A stretch of 34,190 bases of DNA from a virus, in the IMG/VR virus record IMGVR_UViG_3300009130_000084, positions 1 through 34,190 of that record, one strand, 5' to 3'. Under the pieces are notes generated by a model that searched no databases, was not told the origin of the DNA, and was given only the letters and a program-made list of their open reading frames with translations. The position numbers were made by a program, and so were the translations under genes. Numbering within the stretch: position 1 is the stretch's first letter; the number at the start of each line of letters is the position of its first letter. Shown piece after piece: positions 1 through 7,627 of the stretch.

Positions 1-144
1 CAACTTTTCAAGAAACCAGACGCGCATCCGAATAGGGAGATTGTAGGATTCAAAAAAGCTCCAGCCGCCAAAGTACTTTAGATCAAAAAGTTGATTATAA
101 ACGGCTTGCAGGTATTCATCATTGAGGCCAAAAAAAGTCCACAC
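1..144 (-). CDS. Partial small baseplate-associated protein, GTG start, cut by window edge
   Basis: The reading frame is open from a GTG at 144 to the window edge (48 codons) and overlaps the end of the preceding baseplate gene by 26 nt. A strong GGAGG lies about 9 nt upstream of the GTG; an in-frame TTG one codon earlier is an alternative start. The peptide contains LKYFGGWSFFESYNLPIRMR followed by a VWFLEKL-like stretch. From memory, this aromatic 'lkYfG.wSFfEaYnLPi..R.WF...L' pattern is typical of small proteins encoded next to gp26/gp51-type baseplate genes in T4-like phages. The only ATG near the junction, at 119, gives just 13 codons before a stop, so the overlapping GTG frame is preferred. 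The gene is 3'-truncated and its role is inferred from position. Confidence 0.6.
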   Translation of the reverse strand, partial: MWTFFGLNDEYLQAVYNQLFDLKYFGGWSFFESYNLPIRMRVWFLEKL

Positions 145-1012
145 CAAGCGGAACCTCCATGTCCGCTTCATGCCCACAGTTGGTGCAAGCATAATTTTGA
201 GTCATGTCAATGTTAGGAACCAGTGACGCATACGTTTTTCGGAGGTGCCGAGCATCACGTGCCGGCAGATTTTGGATCAGTGTCTCTTTCATTATGGCGG
301 AAGGGTCACCATTGACAGCCACAATATACGCCCGGAAAACATCCGTGGTCGTAGTCTCTTCTTGTTTTCGTCTACTTTTGCGCTCCGCTTGTTTGGCTAA
401 CAACACTTCATCAGTTCCACAAAGAAGACGACACTCTACGGTGACCTCTGTCATGGGCAACGTTATCAGAAAGGTATTATTCGGCGTGAGAGTAACCCCT
501 TCCGCGGTCTCCAGATTTTCCTGGAAATTATTAGTTGGTGGATCTTCCAAATCAAAACTGAAAGTATCGGCAACATTGCAGGACGGACATGTTACTTCCG
601 TCTCATATAAGGCACCATAACCCGTGCGGCGTGCCGCGACGAGCAACGCATTCTTATCCCCCACCAGTAGATCCCCTACATTAATAGAAGGGTCCACCAA
701 TAAATTCTGAAGCATTCTATCCAGCGCCAAGCCTTCCTTAAGGAGGGATCGCGAAGTGAGAATATCTTCCTCCTTCGCTGTCATATAGCGAAGTTCCACC
801 ATCTCAATGTTGTAGAGAGAATGTCCTTCGGGATAAAATATACCCCCGCTGGGCAATTTAACAAACTCGGTAGGAGTTGCCCAATTAAAAGCCGGTGTGT
901 TAGCGGGGGCGTTGGTTGTGCCCGGCGGGTTAGTTACAATTGGAGCAGGGCTTTCCTCTTGATGCTGAAAAACATCTTCGGGAAGCCCTGTCCTGTTTTG
1001 ATTACGACTCAT
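119..1012 (-). CDS. Baseplate hub assembly protein, T4 gp26/gp51-like (T4_baseplate family), with two CxxC pairs
   Basis: This 297-aa protein resembles the T4 baseplate family (gp26/gp51 type). After a low-complexity, Pro/Thr/Asn-rich N-terminus (residues 1-45), the conserved core reads LPSGGIFYPEG (about 53-63), then MVELRYMTAKEEDIL, and a region with DLLVGDKNALLVAARRTGYG (about 114-133). C142-C145 (CPSC) and C276-C279 (CTNC) can form a zinc-ribbon-like site, as in many phage relatives. It lies 65 nt downstream of the tail tube gene, the expected sheath-tube-baseplate order. An AGAAAGG sequence precedes the ATG. Known family members act in baseplate hub/wedge assembly; which T4 protein this one replaces is inference. 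It is longer than T4 gp26 (about 208 aa), mainly through the N-terminal extension. Confidence 0.75.
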   Translation of the reverse strand: MSRNQNRTGLPEDVFQHQEESPAPIVTNPPGTTNAPANTPAFNWATPTEFVKLPSGGIFYPEGHSLYNIEMVELRYMTAKEEDILTSRSLLKEGLALDRMLQNLLVDPSINVGDLLVGDKNALLVAARRTGYGALYETEVTCPSCNVADTFSFDLEDPPTNNFQENLETAEGVTLTPNNTFLITLPMTEVTVECRLLCGTDEVLLAKQAERKSRRKQEETTTTDVFRAYIVAVNGDPSAIMKETLIQNLPARDARHLRKTYASLVPNIDMTQNYACTNCGHEADMEVPLGVDFFWPQ

Positions 1013-1077
1013 TCATAGAACCTTTCTTTTCCCCATCATATCATATCTGGGAAAAATGTTTAAGTGGGGTGGAGTTT

Positions 1078-1644
1078 TCAGCCGCCCGCAGCGCCTGATC
1101 CGCGACCAGCGCCGGAGATCTCCAATTTCGCCCAATCGAATTGCATTTCAATTGTGACCTCGTTCATCTCATCTGAGGTGTAATCGAGGGAACCGCCGAA
1201 ATCGACACTGGTGATGAAGGGGTTCTGAAGAGCCCATCTTTCAATTATCTTTCCGTCTTCGTCTATCTGGTCAATAAAGACCTGTCCAATTTGCTCCGTA
1301 AACTTGCGCTTACTAAGACTGGCTTTCGACTGTGCCGCGGTCGTGGGAAACTTATATCCACTTGCGCCTAAGACATCCAAAAATGCAAAAGACAAATCAG
1401 GGTGCACAGGGTCTACCAACGTAATAGTGATAGGATCCCAGGTGACGCGCCCTGGATACTTAAACGTGTGATCAATATACTGGTGTTCGATTAGGGAGAC
1501 GTTGGCTTTAGGCTTAGTTGCCGTCTTCACGGTCCAAACCGGGATTGCTCCTTGTCCGCCGGACGAGCGGCTGCTAAACTTAAGTTCAAATCGAAACCGG
1601 CGTTTTGGCTCTGTCCGTACGTCATTCCAAAATAGTTCTGCCAT
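1078..1644 (-). CDS. gp19: Tail tube protein, gp19-like
   Basis: At 188 aa it is close to the usual size of T4-type tail tube proteins (gp19, 163 aa), and it follows the sheath gene as in T4. It has the family layout: an N-terminal strand region (RRFRFELKFSS), a mid-region with a tube-type strand pattern (TFKYPGRVTWDPITITLVD, about 61-79) and a closing strand pair ending in NEVTIEMQFDWAKLE. The C-terminal tail is Gly/Ala-rich (GAGRGSGAAGG) and probably disordered. Gp19 monomers stack as hexameric rings to form the inner tube through which DNA and any injected proteins pass. The ATG at 1644 is preceded by GGGAG at about 11 nt. Identity rests on synteny plus strand pattern. Confidence 0.8.
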   Translation of the reverse strand: MAELFWNDVRTEPKRRFRFELKFSSRSSGGQGAIPVWTVKTATKPKANVSLIEHQYIDHTFKYPGRVTWDPITITLVDPVHPDLSFAFLDVLGASGYKFPTTAAQSKASLSKRKFTEQIGQVFIDQIDEDGKIIERWALQNPFITSVDFGGSLDYTSDEMNEVTIEMQFDWAKLEISGAGRGSGAAGG

Positions 1645-1685
1645 TGTTTTAAATACTCCCTAATATATTTAGTATCGCTCTACGA

Positions 1686-4600
1686 TTAATCCTCGAAAGC
1701 GGCTCCGCTATTTGTAACCACAAAGTCGATGGCGAAGAACTCAACAGCACGTGTCGGCTTGACAAGCAACTTAGCGTAGATTATATTCCGGTCAATCAAG
1801 TCCGGAGTAGTAGTGGCATCATCCAACACAAGTCGGAAGTCTTCGATGCCGTATTCAGCCTTGACACTCTCCAGCAATGGAGATGCCTGCCCCAAGAATC
1901 TATCCCAAGTGTCTTGAGTATTGGGGCTAAACAGCAGTCGCGAAGCGATGAAAGAAATCTCGCGCTTGAGATAAATCATCAAGCGACGTACATTGATGCG
2001 GTCCAGAGCACTGGCCGTTTGTTGTAGAGTTTTCTGTCCAAAGATTACGATACCTTCGGCGGGAAACTTAGCGATGGGGTTGATGTTCGTCTCATATAAC
2101 GAATCGCGTTGTTCCGACGAAAGGCGTTGCGACACATCCAACACCGGAAGACCTGCTGCGCCTTCGCTCAACCCACCGCGGGTGAATCCGGCTGGGGCAA
2201 ACCACGGAGCCTGAAGACGATCCGTGCTTGAGAGTACTCCCAAAGCTGCAACACTCGGAGGTGCCCACAAGCTTTGATTAGTGTTCGTATCTAAGATCCG
2301 CACCCATGGATAATAGGTGGCACCATAACTGTTATTTATAGAACGTGTCTGCATGGTGATGACCGCAGCCGCTGGGGTGTTGGCTGCGTTGGCATCATAT
2401 TGTCCCACATTAGTTTCAGTATCCGGCGTATAGGCGTCTTCAATGTCAATAATGCCTAACACGTCCGCGCGCTCTTCTGCTATTTCTAAGAGATAATCAG
2501 TGACCGTCGCCTTAGTAACGCCCGGAATAGTGAGGGCATTACCCTGCACATAATCAGGATCCGAAACAATATTGAGTGCTTTGCGCAATGAGAACAACTC
2601 ATACGATGCTTTTTCATCGGTAGTGGAGATGGCACTGTTGCGGAATGGTTCGCGCTCAGTAATATTATACCCACTGGTACCGCCGTGCAATAACGTACTG
2701 AAGCGATCAATGCCGGCGGACAAGACAGTCTTATACGACGCATCACCTGGGGCGCTCAAGCTCGTGCCGCCGCGGCGTTGTCCTGCTGCGTAAGTATAGC
2801 CCGCAGCACTCGATCCCGAAACATCGTCCAGGGAGAAGACCCAAGAGGTAACGATAGCACTTGTGCCCATGTTCGCTGAAGTTTGTCCTTGAATATCATA
2901 GGTGGTGGCCGCCGGATTGGCGCTCTCCCCACTGCTCTGCACGTCAAACGAGCGTGCGCGGAGGAGGTCCGGTAGCTGGCTGCTGTAAAAGGTCTCGCTG
3001 GCGGTGCGTCCTGACCAGGCACCCCAGTAGCAACTACGAAGTGACCGAGGTGCACCCCAGGTACTAAGCTGGCGCAGAGGGACAGTGGGGAAAATGATAG
3101 AGCCACTGAATCCGGTGTTGGCATCGGTTTCTAAGATGTCGTCCGAGGCAGAGGAATGACCCGCCAGACCAAATGTCACCGAGGAGCCCCCCGCCAACAT
3201 GGTGTTGACTGCGGCAACCACGCCGGAGACTGGAGTTGAGACTGAATCGGACCAGCCCGACGATCCCGAGACAATCCCGACATCACGATATTTCGGAGGA
3301 CCCCACATACCGAAGGGCAACCAACGTGGCTCGCCGCTACCAGCTTCCACATCTTCGTCCATCACAACTCGAACATAATTCGACTGGTTGGTATATTGTC
3401 CATACTCTACATTCCGTAGATTCTCTTGGTCATATCGTTGATAACGATCACCAATTTGTTTGGCGATATAATCCGGTGACGCCGGATTGAGATTAAGATT
3501 ATCGAATCTTTCAATGATTTGAGGGGAAGTGTCGCTATCGCCTAAACGGCGAATCAAGACGGAGAACGATCCGTATGACTGATAGTCTCCCTCGGGTGCC
3601 TTAATATTCGCAATGGATATTTTGACTTCCCGCTGAACACTCTCTCCTGCTGTCAAGGCTTCTAAGCGGAACAACTTCTGCATCTCGCTGGGATAGTAAG
3701 CAGCATTATTGTTACTTAAATCCTGAGAGATAAACCATCCTGTGCTGCCGCGGATGGCAGCGCCCTCAAAGTCATTTTGCTGTTGCACATAACTGCCCGT
3801 GGGAACCGCCATCGGAAATAGAGCGGCATGAATCTTCCCGCTATTAATATCAGCAGAGAGAACCCCGATAGAGTTAGTGCCTTGAGCTACCAACGAGCGT
3901 TCGAAGGATTCCCCAAGAAAATATTTACCCCCTTGGTAGTAGTCTTGGGTCGCTGTTGTGGTAATAGCCGAATTCGTAATAGTAGGGTTCGTATTCAGAA
4001 CCTTCCGAATGAAGTTTTCACTCTCTGGATTTAGGCTAACTGTTGCTTTTTTAGACAGATTGCTGCCCGTAAAGTGAAGTGTAAAGCTGTCGATATCCGG
4101 AACTTCTATAAGCGTGGAGCCGTTTTCTCCCGTAGCTGAAACCGCGCCGGAGACCGCTAAGGTTCCCGATAGAAGGGCGCGCCCCTGATCCACATAAATT
4201 TGAGCCGCCACAGCGCCGCCCACGAGGGTCGGTGCCTTAGTGCTAATACTGCCCGAGGGCCAAACCACGAGGGCATAAACACCACCCGAATCAGCGCCTT
4301 CATCAGTCGCTCCTGCGGTGCCCACTTTCCAGCCGGCTTTACCCGCGGATGTGGCTTGATCAGATTCGTCGCCCAGTACTCTCATAAAGGTCACGGGACC
4401 ATTATTAGTGAGCCATGCCTTTGCAGCAAAAGGGGCATAAGTAGGGGCACTATCGTCGCCGATGCGCCACACATCTCCCGACTTGCCGCCAGGAACAGGA
4501 TTCCCGAACGTTTGCACAAAGTCCGAAAAGGAAGTCAGGGTGACAGGTATGTTGGCGGGTCCTTTGGCGGCGCGGCCAATAACAATGGGACCAACGGCAG

Positions 4601-4691
4601 TAGGCAGATCAGGTAACTGAGAGTTATCAATCTCCTCCACAAACACACCGGGGGAAATAAACTTAAATCTTCTTGAAGAGTTATCAGCCAT
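1686..4691 (-). CDS. gp18: Contractile tail sheath protein, gp18-like, enlarged
   Basis: A 1001-aa protein with hallmark ends of tail sheath proteins. The N-terminus has FKFISPGVFVEEIDNSQLP (about 9-27). The C-terminus has the conserved fold around INVRRLMIYLKREISFIASR, then LFSPNTQDTWDRFLGQ and a final domain with DRNIIYAKLLVKPTRAVEFF. T4 gp18 is 659 aa, so roughly 340 residues are extra. The conserved terminal parts form the core that attaches to the tube and contracts; the enlarged, Ser/Gly/Thr-rich middle is expected to protrude outward. It lies between gp15-like and gp19-like genes. A GAGGAG ribosome-binding site precedes the ATG, with candidate promoter elements in the 110-nt upstream gap. 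Confidence 0.9.
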   Translation of the reverse strand: MADNSSRRFKFISPGVFVEEIDNSQLPDLPTAVGPIVIGRAAKGPANIPVTLTSFSDFVQTFGNPVPGGKSGDVWRIGDDSAPTYAPFAAKAWLTNNGPVTFMRVLGDESDQATSAGKAGWKVGTAGATDEGADSGGVYALVVWPSGSISTKAPTLVGGAVAAQIYVDQGRALLSGTLAVSGAVSATGENGSTLIEVPDIDSFTLHFTGSNLSKKATVSLNPESENFIRKVLNTNPTITNSAITTTATQDYYQGGKYFLGESFERSLVAQGTNSIGVLSADINSGKIHAALFPMAVPTGSYVQQQNDFEGAAIRGSTGWFISQDLSNNNAAYYPSEMQKLFRLEALTAGESVQREVKISIANIKAPEGDYQSYGSFSVLIRRLGDSDTSPQIIERFDNLNLNPASPDYIAKQIGDRYQRYDQENLRNVEYGQYTNQSNYVRVVMDEDVEAGSGEPRWLPFGMWGPPKYRDVGIVSGSSGWSDSVSTPVSGVVAAVNTMLAGGSSVTFGLAGHSSASDDILETDANTGFSGSIIFPTVPLRQLSTWGAPRSLRSCYWGAWSGRTASETFYSSQLPDLLRARSFDVQSSGESANPAATTYDIQGQTSANMGTSAIVTSWVFSLDDVSGSSAAGYTYAAGQRRGGTSLSAPGDASYKTVLSAGIDRFSTLLHGGTSGYNITEREPFRNSAISTTDEKASYELFSLRKALNIVSDPDYVQGNALTIPGVTKATVTDYLLEIAEERADVLGIIDIEDAYTPDTETNVGQYDANAANTPAAAVITMQTRSINNSYGATYYPWVRILDTNTNQSLWAPPSVAALGVLSSTDRLQAPWFAPAGFTRGGLSEGAAGLPVLDVSQRLSSEQRDSLYETNINPIAKFPAEGIVIFGQKTLQQTASALDRINVRRLMIYLKREISFIASRLLFSPNTQDTWDRFLGQASPLLESVKAEYGIEDFRLVLDDATTTPDLIDRNIIYAKLLVKPTRAVEFFAIDFVVTNSGAAFED

Positions 4692-4734
4692 GGAAAATTC
4701 TTCTCCTCTTTAAAAACGCGTGTATATTAGCACA

Positions 4735-4743
4735 AGTATACCA
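4735..4743 (-). promoter_or_regulatory. Candidate extended -10 (TGGTATACT) upstream of sheath gene
   Basis: On the coding strand this reads TGGTATACT, matching a TGn plus -10 hexamer arrangement, 44 nt upstream of the sheath ATG in a 110-nt gap. No clear -35 hexamer was seen. The same gap carries ACTATTTATT at 4753-4762, so which element, if either, is used is unknown. Confidence 0.3.
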
Positions 4744-4752
4744 AATGCTACT

Positions 4753-4762
4753 AATAAATAGT
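4753..4762 (-). promoter_or_regulatory. ACTATTTATA-type element upstream of sheath gene (ACTATTTATT)
   Basis: The coding strand reads ACTATTTATT, one base from the recurrent ACTATTTATA element, 61 nt upstream of the sheath ATG in the gap after the gp15-like gene. The candidate function is a phage promoter element. A weak hairpin (CCAAT...ATTGG) lies just after the upstream stop codon but lacks a clean T tract. Confidence 0.4.
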
Positions 4763-4801
4763 CAGTCACAAAACCAAACACCCACCAATATCTGAGATTG
4801 G

Positions 4802-5683
4802 TTAGCGTCTATATTTATCTTTACGTCCTGCTTTGAATTCGGGCTCGTCACCAACAACTGTTCTCTCCCGACCAATCGTTACTTCCGCTGCCGACTCCCT
4901 CACTACCACATTGGGCGTCTCTTGGTTTACATCAGCGCCGATGAGGTGACCCAACACTTTAATATTAATAGTTGTTTTGAAGAGCCTCTCCGCCGTTTGA
5001 AGTTCGGCATTGTTGCTCTCATTCGCAAACGATTCATTAACAAATGCTTCGTAGGTGTTCCCTTCGTGGTGAATAGAGAAGACCGCAGGTGTAGAAAATT
5101 GACTCAAGACGGGGGCCAGCATCTCATTCATCTGCTGTTGATAGGATGATATTAACTTAATCTCGTATTCAATCTCAATAAAAGTAGGATAAGGAACCAT
5201 CAATGTTTCATAGACAATTTTTTCGTTGTCGAAGGGGAAGGTTTCATAAGTTGTATTAGTTCCGTTGCCAAAACGTCGAAGGGCTGTTGCATTTGCGCGT
5301 TCTCTTGTTTTCCCCTGCATCACACGGCGAGCAATAGGGATGGAAGCCTTCCTTTTATAATAATCATAATAAGGGGGCACATATACACCATATCTCCCTT
5401 TATTCTGAGGGTTTTTAATCATATTTCCCCGGACGATGGCGATCAAAGGATATTCTAACACTCGATCGTTAGACCGTAAGTCCCGATGTTCTTTAATTGA
5501 AAATGACCGCTCGGGGCTCGCAAAAATAATGGGCACTTTGGCGAATCCTTGGTTACTGGTGCAGCTAATAGTTAAATCATCATTGAGATAATTGTACAAA
5601 GCCTGGTCAATATCCTCAATAGTGGAGGGACTCAGAGGATAAGTGGCTTTCAAATCTTGGTTTAATATAGTTCGTTTTGGCAT
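4802..5683 (-). CDS. gp15: Tail terminator / proximal sheath stabilizer, gp15-like
   Basis: This 293-aa protein has the layout of T4 gp15 (272 aa). An early region FAKVPIIFASPERSFSIKEH (about 47-66) corresponds to the gp15 'VPITYASKE' segment. It is followed by LEYPLIAIVRGNM and a central segment, VPYPTFIEIEYEIKLISSYQ, then a region QMNEMLAPVLSQF, matching the gp15 segment ending in 'FTRYEDDMFQIVEQILPYF'. Gp15 caps the completed tube and sheath and forms the tail side of the head-tail joint. Position between the gp14-like gene (4 nt upstream) and the sheath supports this. The C-terminal ~40 residues are charged and look flexible. Identification comes from recalled motif similarity and synteny. 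Confidence 0.75.
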   Translation of the reverse strand: MPKRTILNQDLKATYPLSPSTIEDIDQALYNYLNDDLTISCTSNQGFAKVPIIFASPERSFSIKEHRDLRSNDRVLEYPLIAIVRGNMIKNPQNKGRYGVYVPPYYDYYKRKASIPIARRVMQGKTRERANATALRRFGNGTNTTYETFPFDNEKIVYETLMVPYPTFIEIEYEIKLISSYQQQMNEMLAPVLSQFSTPAVFSIHHEGNTYEAFVNESFANESNNAELQTAERLFKTTINIKVLGHLIGADVNQETPNVVVRESAAEVTIGRERTVVGDEPEFKAGRKDKYRR

Positions 5684-5686
5684 AGT

Positions 5687-6241
5687 CTATTTTCCTGTTG
5701 ATCCTACTGCACCGCGCCGGATGCCGCCTAATACCGACCCAGGATCAAAGAGTCCGAGCCGGGCTTCACGGCAAGTGATACTCCGTGACTGCATATACCC
5801 ATCTGCAAAGCCGGTGTCCTGTCCAAATAGATTTTTAGCGGAAGCGGCGACGTCTATAATCTCAAAAAAGGTCTCATCATACTGCACAAAATCCCCAATC
5901 CGGAGGTAGAGGTCCTGATCCTGAGAAATGCGGCGATCATTGAACCGGGACTCTATCATGCGGACATTATCATAACCGTACACTCCTTGTACACGCTCCG
6001 ACTCCATATATGCAGTCAAACAATAAACTCGTAAAGGGGATAAAAAGTTCTTTTCTAATGCCTCGCCATAAAAGTTATAATTGGTTCTGTCAACATCGAC
6101 CGGAAAATATAATATTTGTTGTCCGATGACCTTTTCGATGACTTCATCGTTAATTTGTTTAACAAAGTTACGTTCAGCGGCACCAACGAATAACGGGGGT
6201 GGTGGCTGAAGAGGTTGTGACCATCGATTTTGGCTTGCCAT
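5687..6241 (-). CDS. gp14: Neck / head completion protein, gp14-like
   Basis: A 184-aa protein matching the core of T4 gp14 (256 aa). ILYFPVDVDRTNYNFYGEAL (about 43-62) parallels 'YYVPREYVSPDLIFGEDL'. The later stretch IGDFVQYDETFFEIIDV, followed by LFGQDTGFADGY, parallels gp14 'EGDLIYFPMDNSLFEI' and 'YQLGQ'. Gp14 with gp13 forms the neck that seals the DNA-filled head and receives the tail. The T4 C-terminal extension is absent. It sits 4 nt downstream of the gp13-like gene and 3 nt upstream of gp15-like, a compact co-transcribed neck block. Confidence 0.75.
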   Translation of the reverse strand: MASQNRWSQPLQPPPPLFVGAAERNFVKQINDEVIEKVIGQQILYFPVDVDRTNYNFYGEALEKNFLSPLRVYCLTAYMESERVQGVYGYDNVRMIESRFNDRRISQDQDLYLRIGDFVQYDETFFEIIDVAASAKNLFGQDTGFADGYMQSRSITCREARLGLFDPGSVLGGIRRGAVGSTGK

Positions 6242-6245
6242 TTAT

Positions 6246-7493
6246 TTACCCTACAAAAATGCCAACTGGAACCTTGCTTGCGGCGTCAGTTAAGCTATTC
6301 TGGAGACTCATTTCTTTTTCCGCCAGCACCGAGTAGACCATTTCGTCCAAGACGGTCTTTAATTCATCCCGCAAAGCTGCCTGCTCTTCTTTTGCTTCCG
6401 TTACTAAAGCTGGTCCATTTAAGGTGACCTCGGCATTGGGGATCGGAATCGCGGCTAATTTGGAGCGAACCTGCCCCAGTGTTTCCTTAACTAAAGCTAA
6501 TGCATAGCGCCGAATCCACTGCTTACCAATACTGTTGATATTCATGTAGGGAATATTAGGAAAAGGTAACGTATTAACATTGTTGATGCCCTCGACCCCA
6601 TATTTTCTGGTGGGGTCATCTTTCATTGGATCATCCCAGGGTCTAAAATCAACCCAGAATTTTGTAGGGTCATTGTCCGGTGTTGGAAAAAGACGTAATT
6701 TGTTATTGTTGATACGGAAAGAGTAGTGAGATGCACGTACATGCATATCTTCCTCAAAAGTATAAGCCTGAAGTACATTTTGCCATGCGGGAACAAGCTG
6801 GAAAGTGCTATCATCCGCATACATACCATAGGTGGATAAATTCCCTACGGTTCCGACAGGGTAGCCCCCGAAGAAATTCCACATCACCGATGGCGTTTTG
6901 TAGTAAACGCGAATAATGTTAATCGCACGGTCACCTACGAGCCCAAAAAAGTCAGAGGTCGGATCTAAAGATTGACTATAGATAATATCCTGTAAATCAT
7001 AATCTTGTACCCTAATCTGGCTTGTAAATGAGGCTGAGTAAATCGTTTCAGAAGCTCCAATCCCAACATGGGTACTGTTGGCTTTACCCATGGTGGTCAA
7101 ATACCGTAGTTGGAATTTGGGCAGCTTTAACTGTGGGTTTTCGGTTACGCCGTCAGCATACGCAGTGAATTCCCCATCTTGATCAAAAGAGCCCGTGGTC
7201 GCCCCAAGTAATTCAAAGAGTACATTTTTGGACTGATGGGAATTAATAAGATAGGAATATTCAAGGCACGCCTCTTCATAGGCGCTATAAACATTGCGCG
7301 GCTGAATTTCTAAATCGAGGACATTACCCCCCAACTTATTGTAGGTATGAGCTACTTGATCGACTGCGCCGCTGATAAACGCGGAAGTATTATAAATCCC
7401 ATACGCTAACGCGGATGCAACATCTGACGCTGTTCCTGTAGCAGGTAAGACGACAGCACTTTGAACACTCTTAGGTTGTAAATTTAATGGCAT
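6246..7493 (-). CDS. gp13: Neck protein, gp13-like
   Basis: This 415-aa protein is longer than T4 gp13 (309 aa) but keeps recognisable parts. The early YEEACLEYSYLINSHQSKNV (about 71-90) resembles the gp13 helix that begins the conserved region. The C-terminal helix region WIRRYALALVKETLGQVRSK, followed by LNGPALVTEAKEEQAALRDEL, is the adaptor-type 'YA.A..KE.LG..RSK....LNG..L..EA..E' signature, and the protein ends in VPVGIFVG. Gp13 binds the portal side of the head and forms the neck with gp14. It is the first gene of the neck/tail block after the terminator, with an ACTATTTATA element 19-28 nt upstream of the ATG. Confidence 0.75.
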   Translation of the reverse strand: MPLNLQPKSVQSAVVLPATGTASDVASALAYGIYNTSAFISGAVDQVAHTYNKLGGNVLDLEIQPRNVYSAYEEACLEYSYLINSHQSKNVLFELLGATTGSFDQDGEFTAYADGVTENPQLKLPKFQLRYLTTMGKANSTHVGIGASETIYSASFTSQIRVQDYDLQDIIYSQSLDPTSDFFGLVGDRAINIIRVYYKTPSVMWNFFGGYPVGTVGNLSTYGMYADDSTFQLVPAWQNVLQAYTFEEDMHVRASHYSFRINNNKLRLFPTPDNDPTKFWVDFRPWDDPMKDDPTRKYGVEGINNVNTLPFPNIPYMNINSIGKQWIRRYALALVKETLGQVRSKLAAIPIPNAEVTLNGPALVTEAKEEQAALRDELKTVLDEMVYSVLAEKEMSLQNSLTDAASKVPVGIFVG

Positions 7494-7511
7494 TGTAAAT
7501 CCTCACTACCC

Positions 7512-7521
7512 TATAAATAGT
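7512..7521 (-). promoter_or_regulatory. ACTATTTATA element starting the neck/tail block
   Basis: The coding strand reads ACTATTTATA, 19 nt upstream of the gp13-like ATG and about 30 nt after the terminator behind the capsid gene. Transcription of the neck/tail block beyond a terminator needs a promoter, which makes this the best-supported copy of the recurrent element. No classical -35/-10 pair was seen here. Confidence 0.55.
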
Positions 7522-7550
7522 TTTTTACTTTCCCAAACTTTCGGCTAAAC

Positions 7551-7588
7551 GAAAACAAAAAAGAAAACCCCGCCACAAGGACGGGGTT
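7551..7588 (-). terminator. Rho-independent terminator after the major capsid gene
   Basis: On the coding strand, AACCCCG pairs with CGGGGTT (7 bp; inner CC/GG pairs around TTGT with one bulged T). It is followed directly by the T-rich run TTCTTTTTTGTTTTC. It sits 40 nt after the capsid stop codon, where T4-like phages often isolate the abundant gene 23 transcript. A second, smaller hairpin (TTCAC TTGA GTGAA, 7602-7615) lies between the stop codon and this terminator and could protect the 3' end of the mRNA. Confidence 0.85.
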
Positions 7589-7627
7589 CCCTTCAGTGTT
7601 ATTCACTTGAGTGAACGATTATCTCGT

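Noticed and set aside
2756-3124. Additional minus-strand frame inside the sheath gene
   Set aside because: It overlaps the sheath frame fully and its translation is low-complexity, with odd Arg/Pro/Ser content. It has no supported start.
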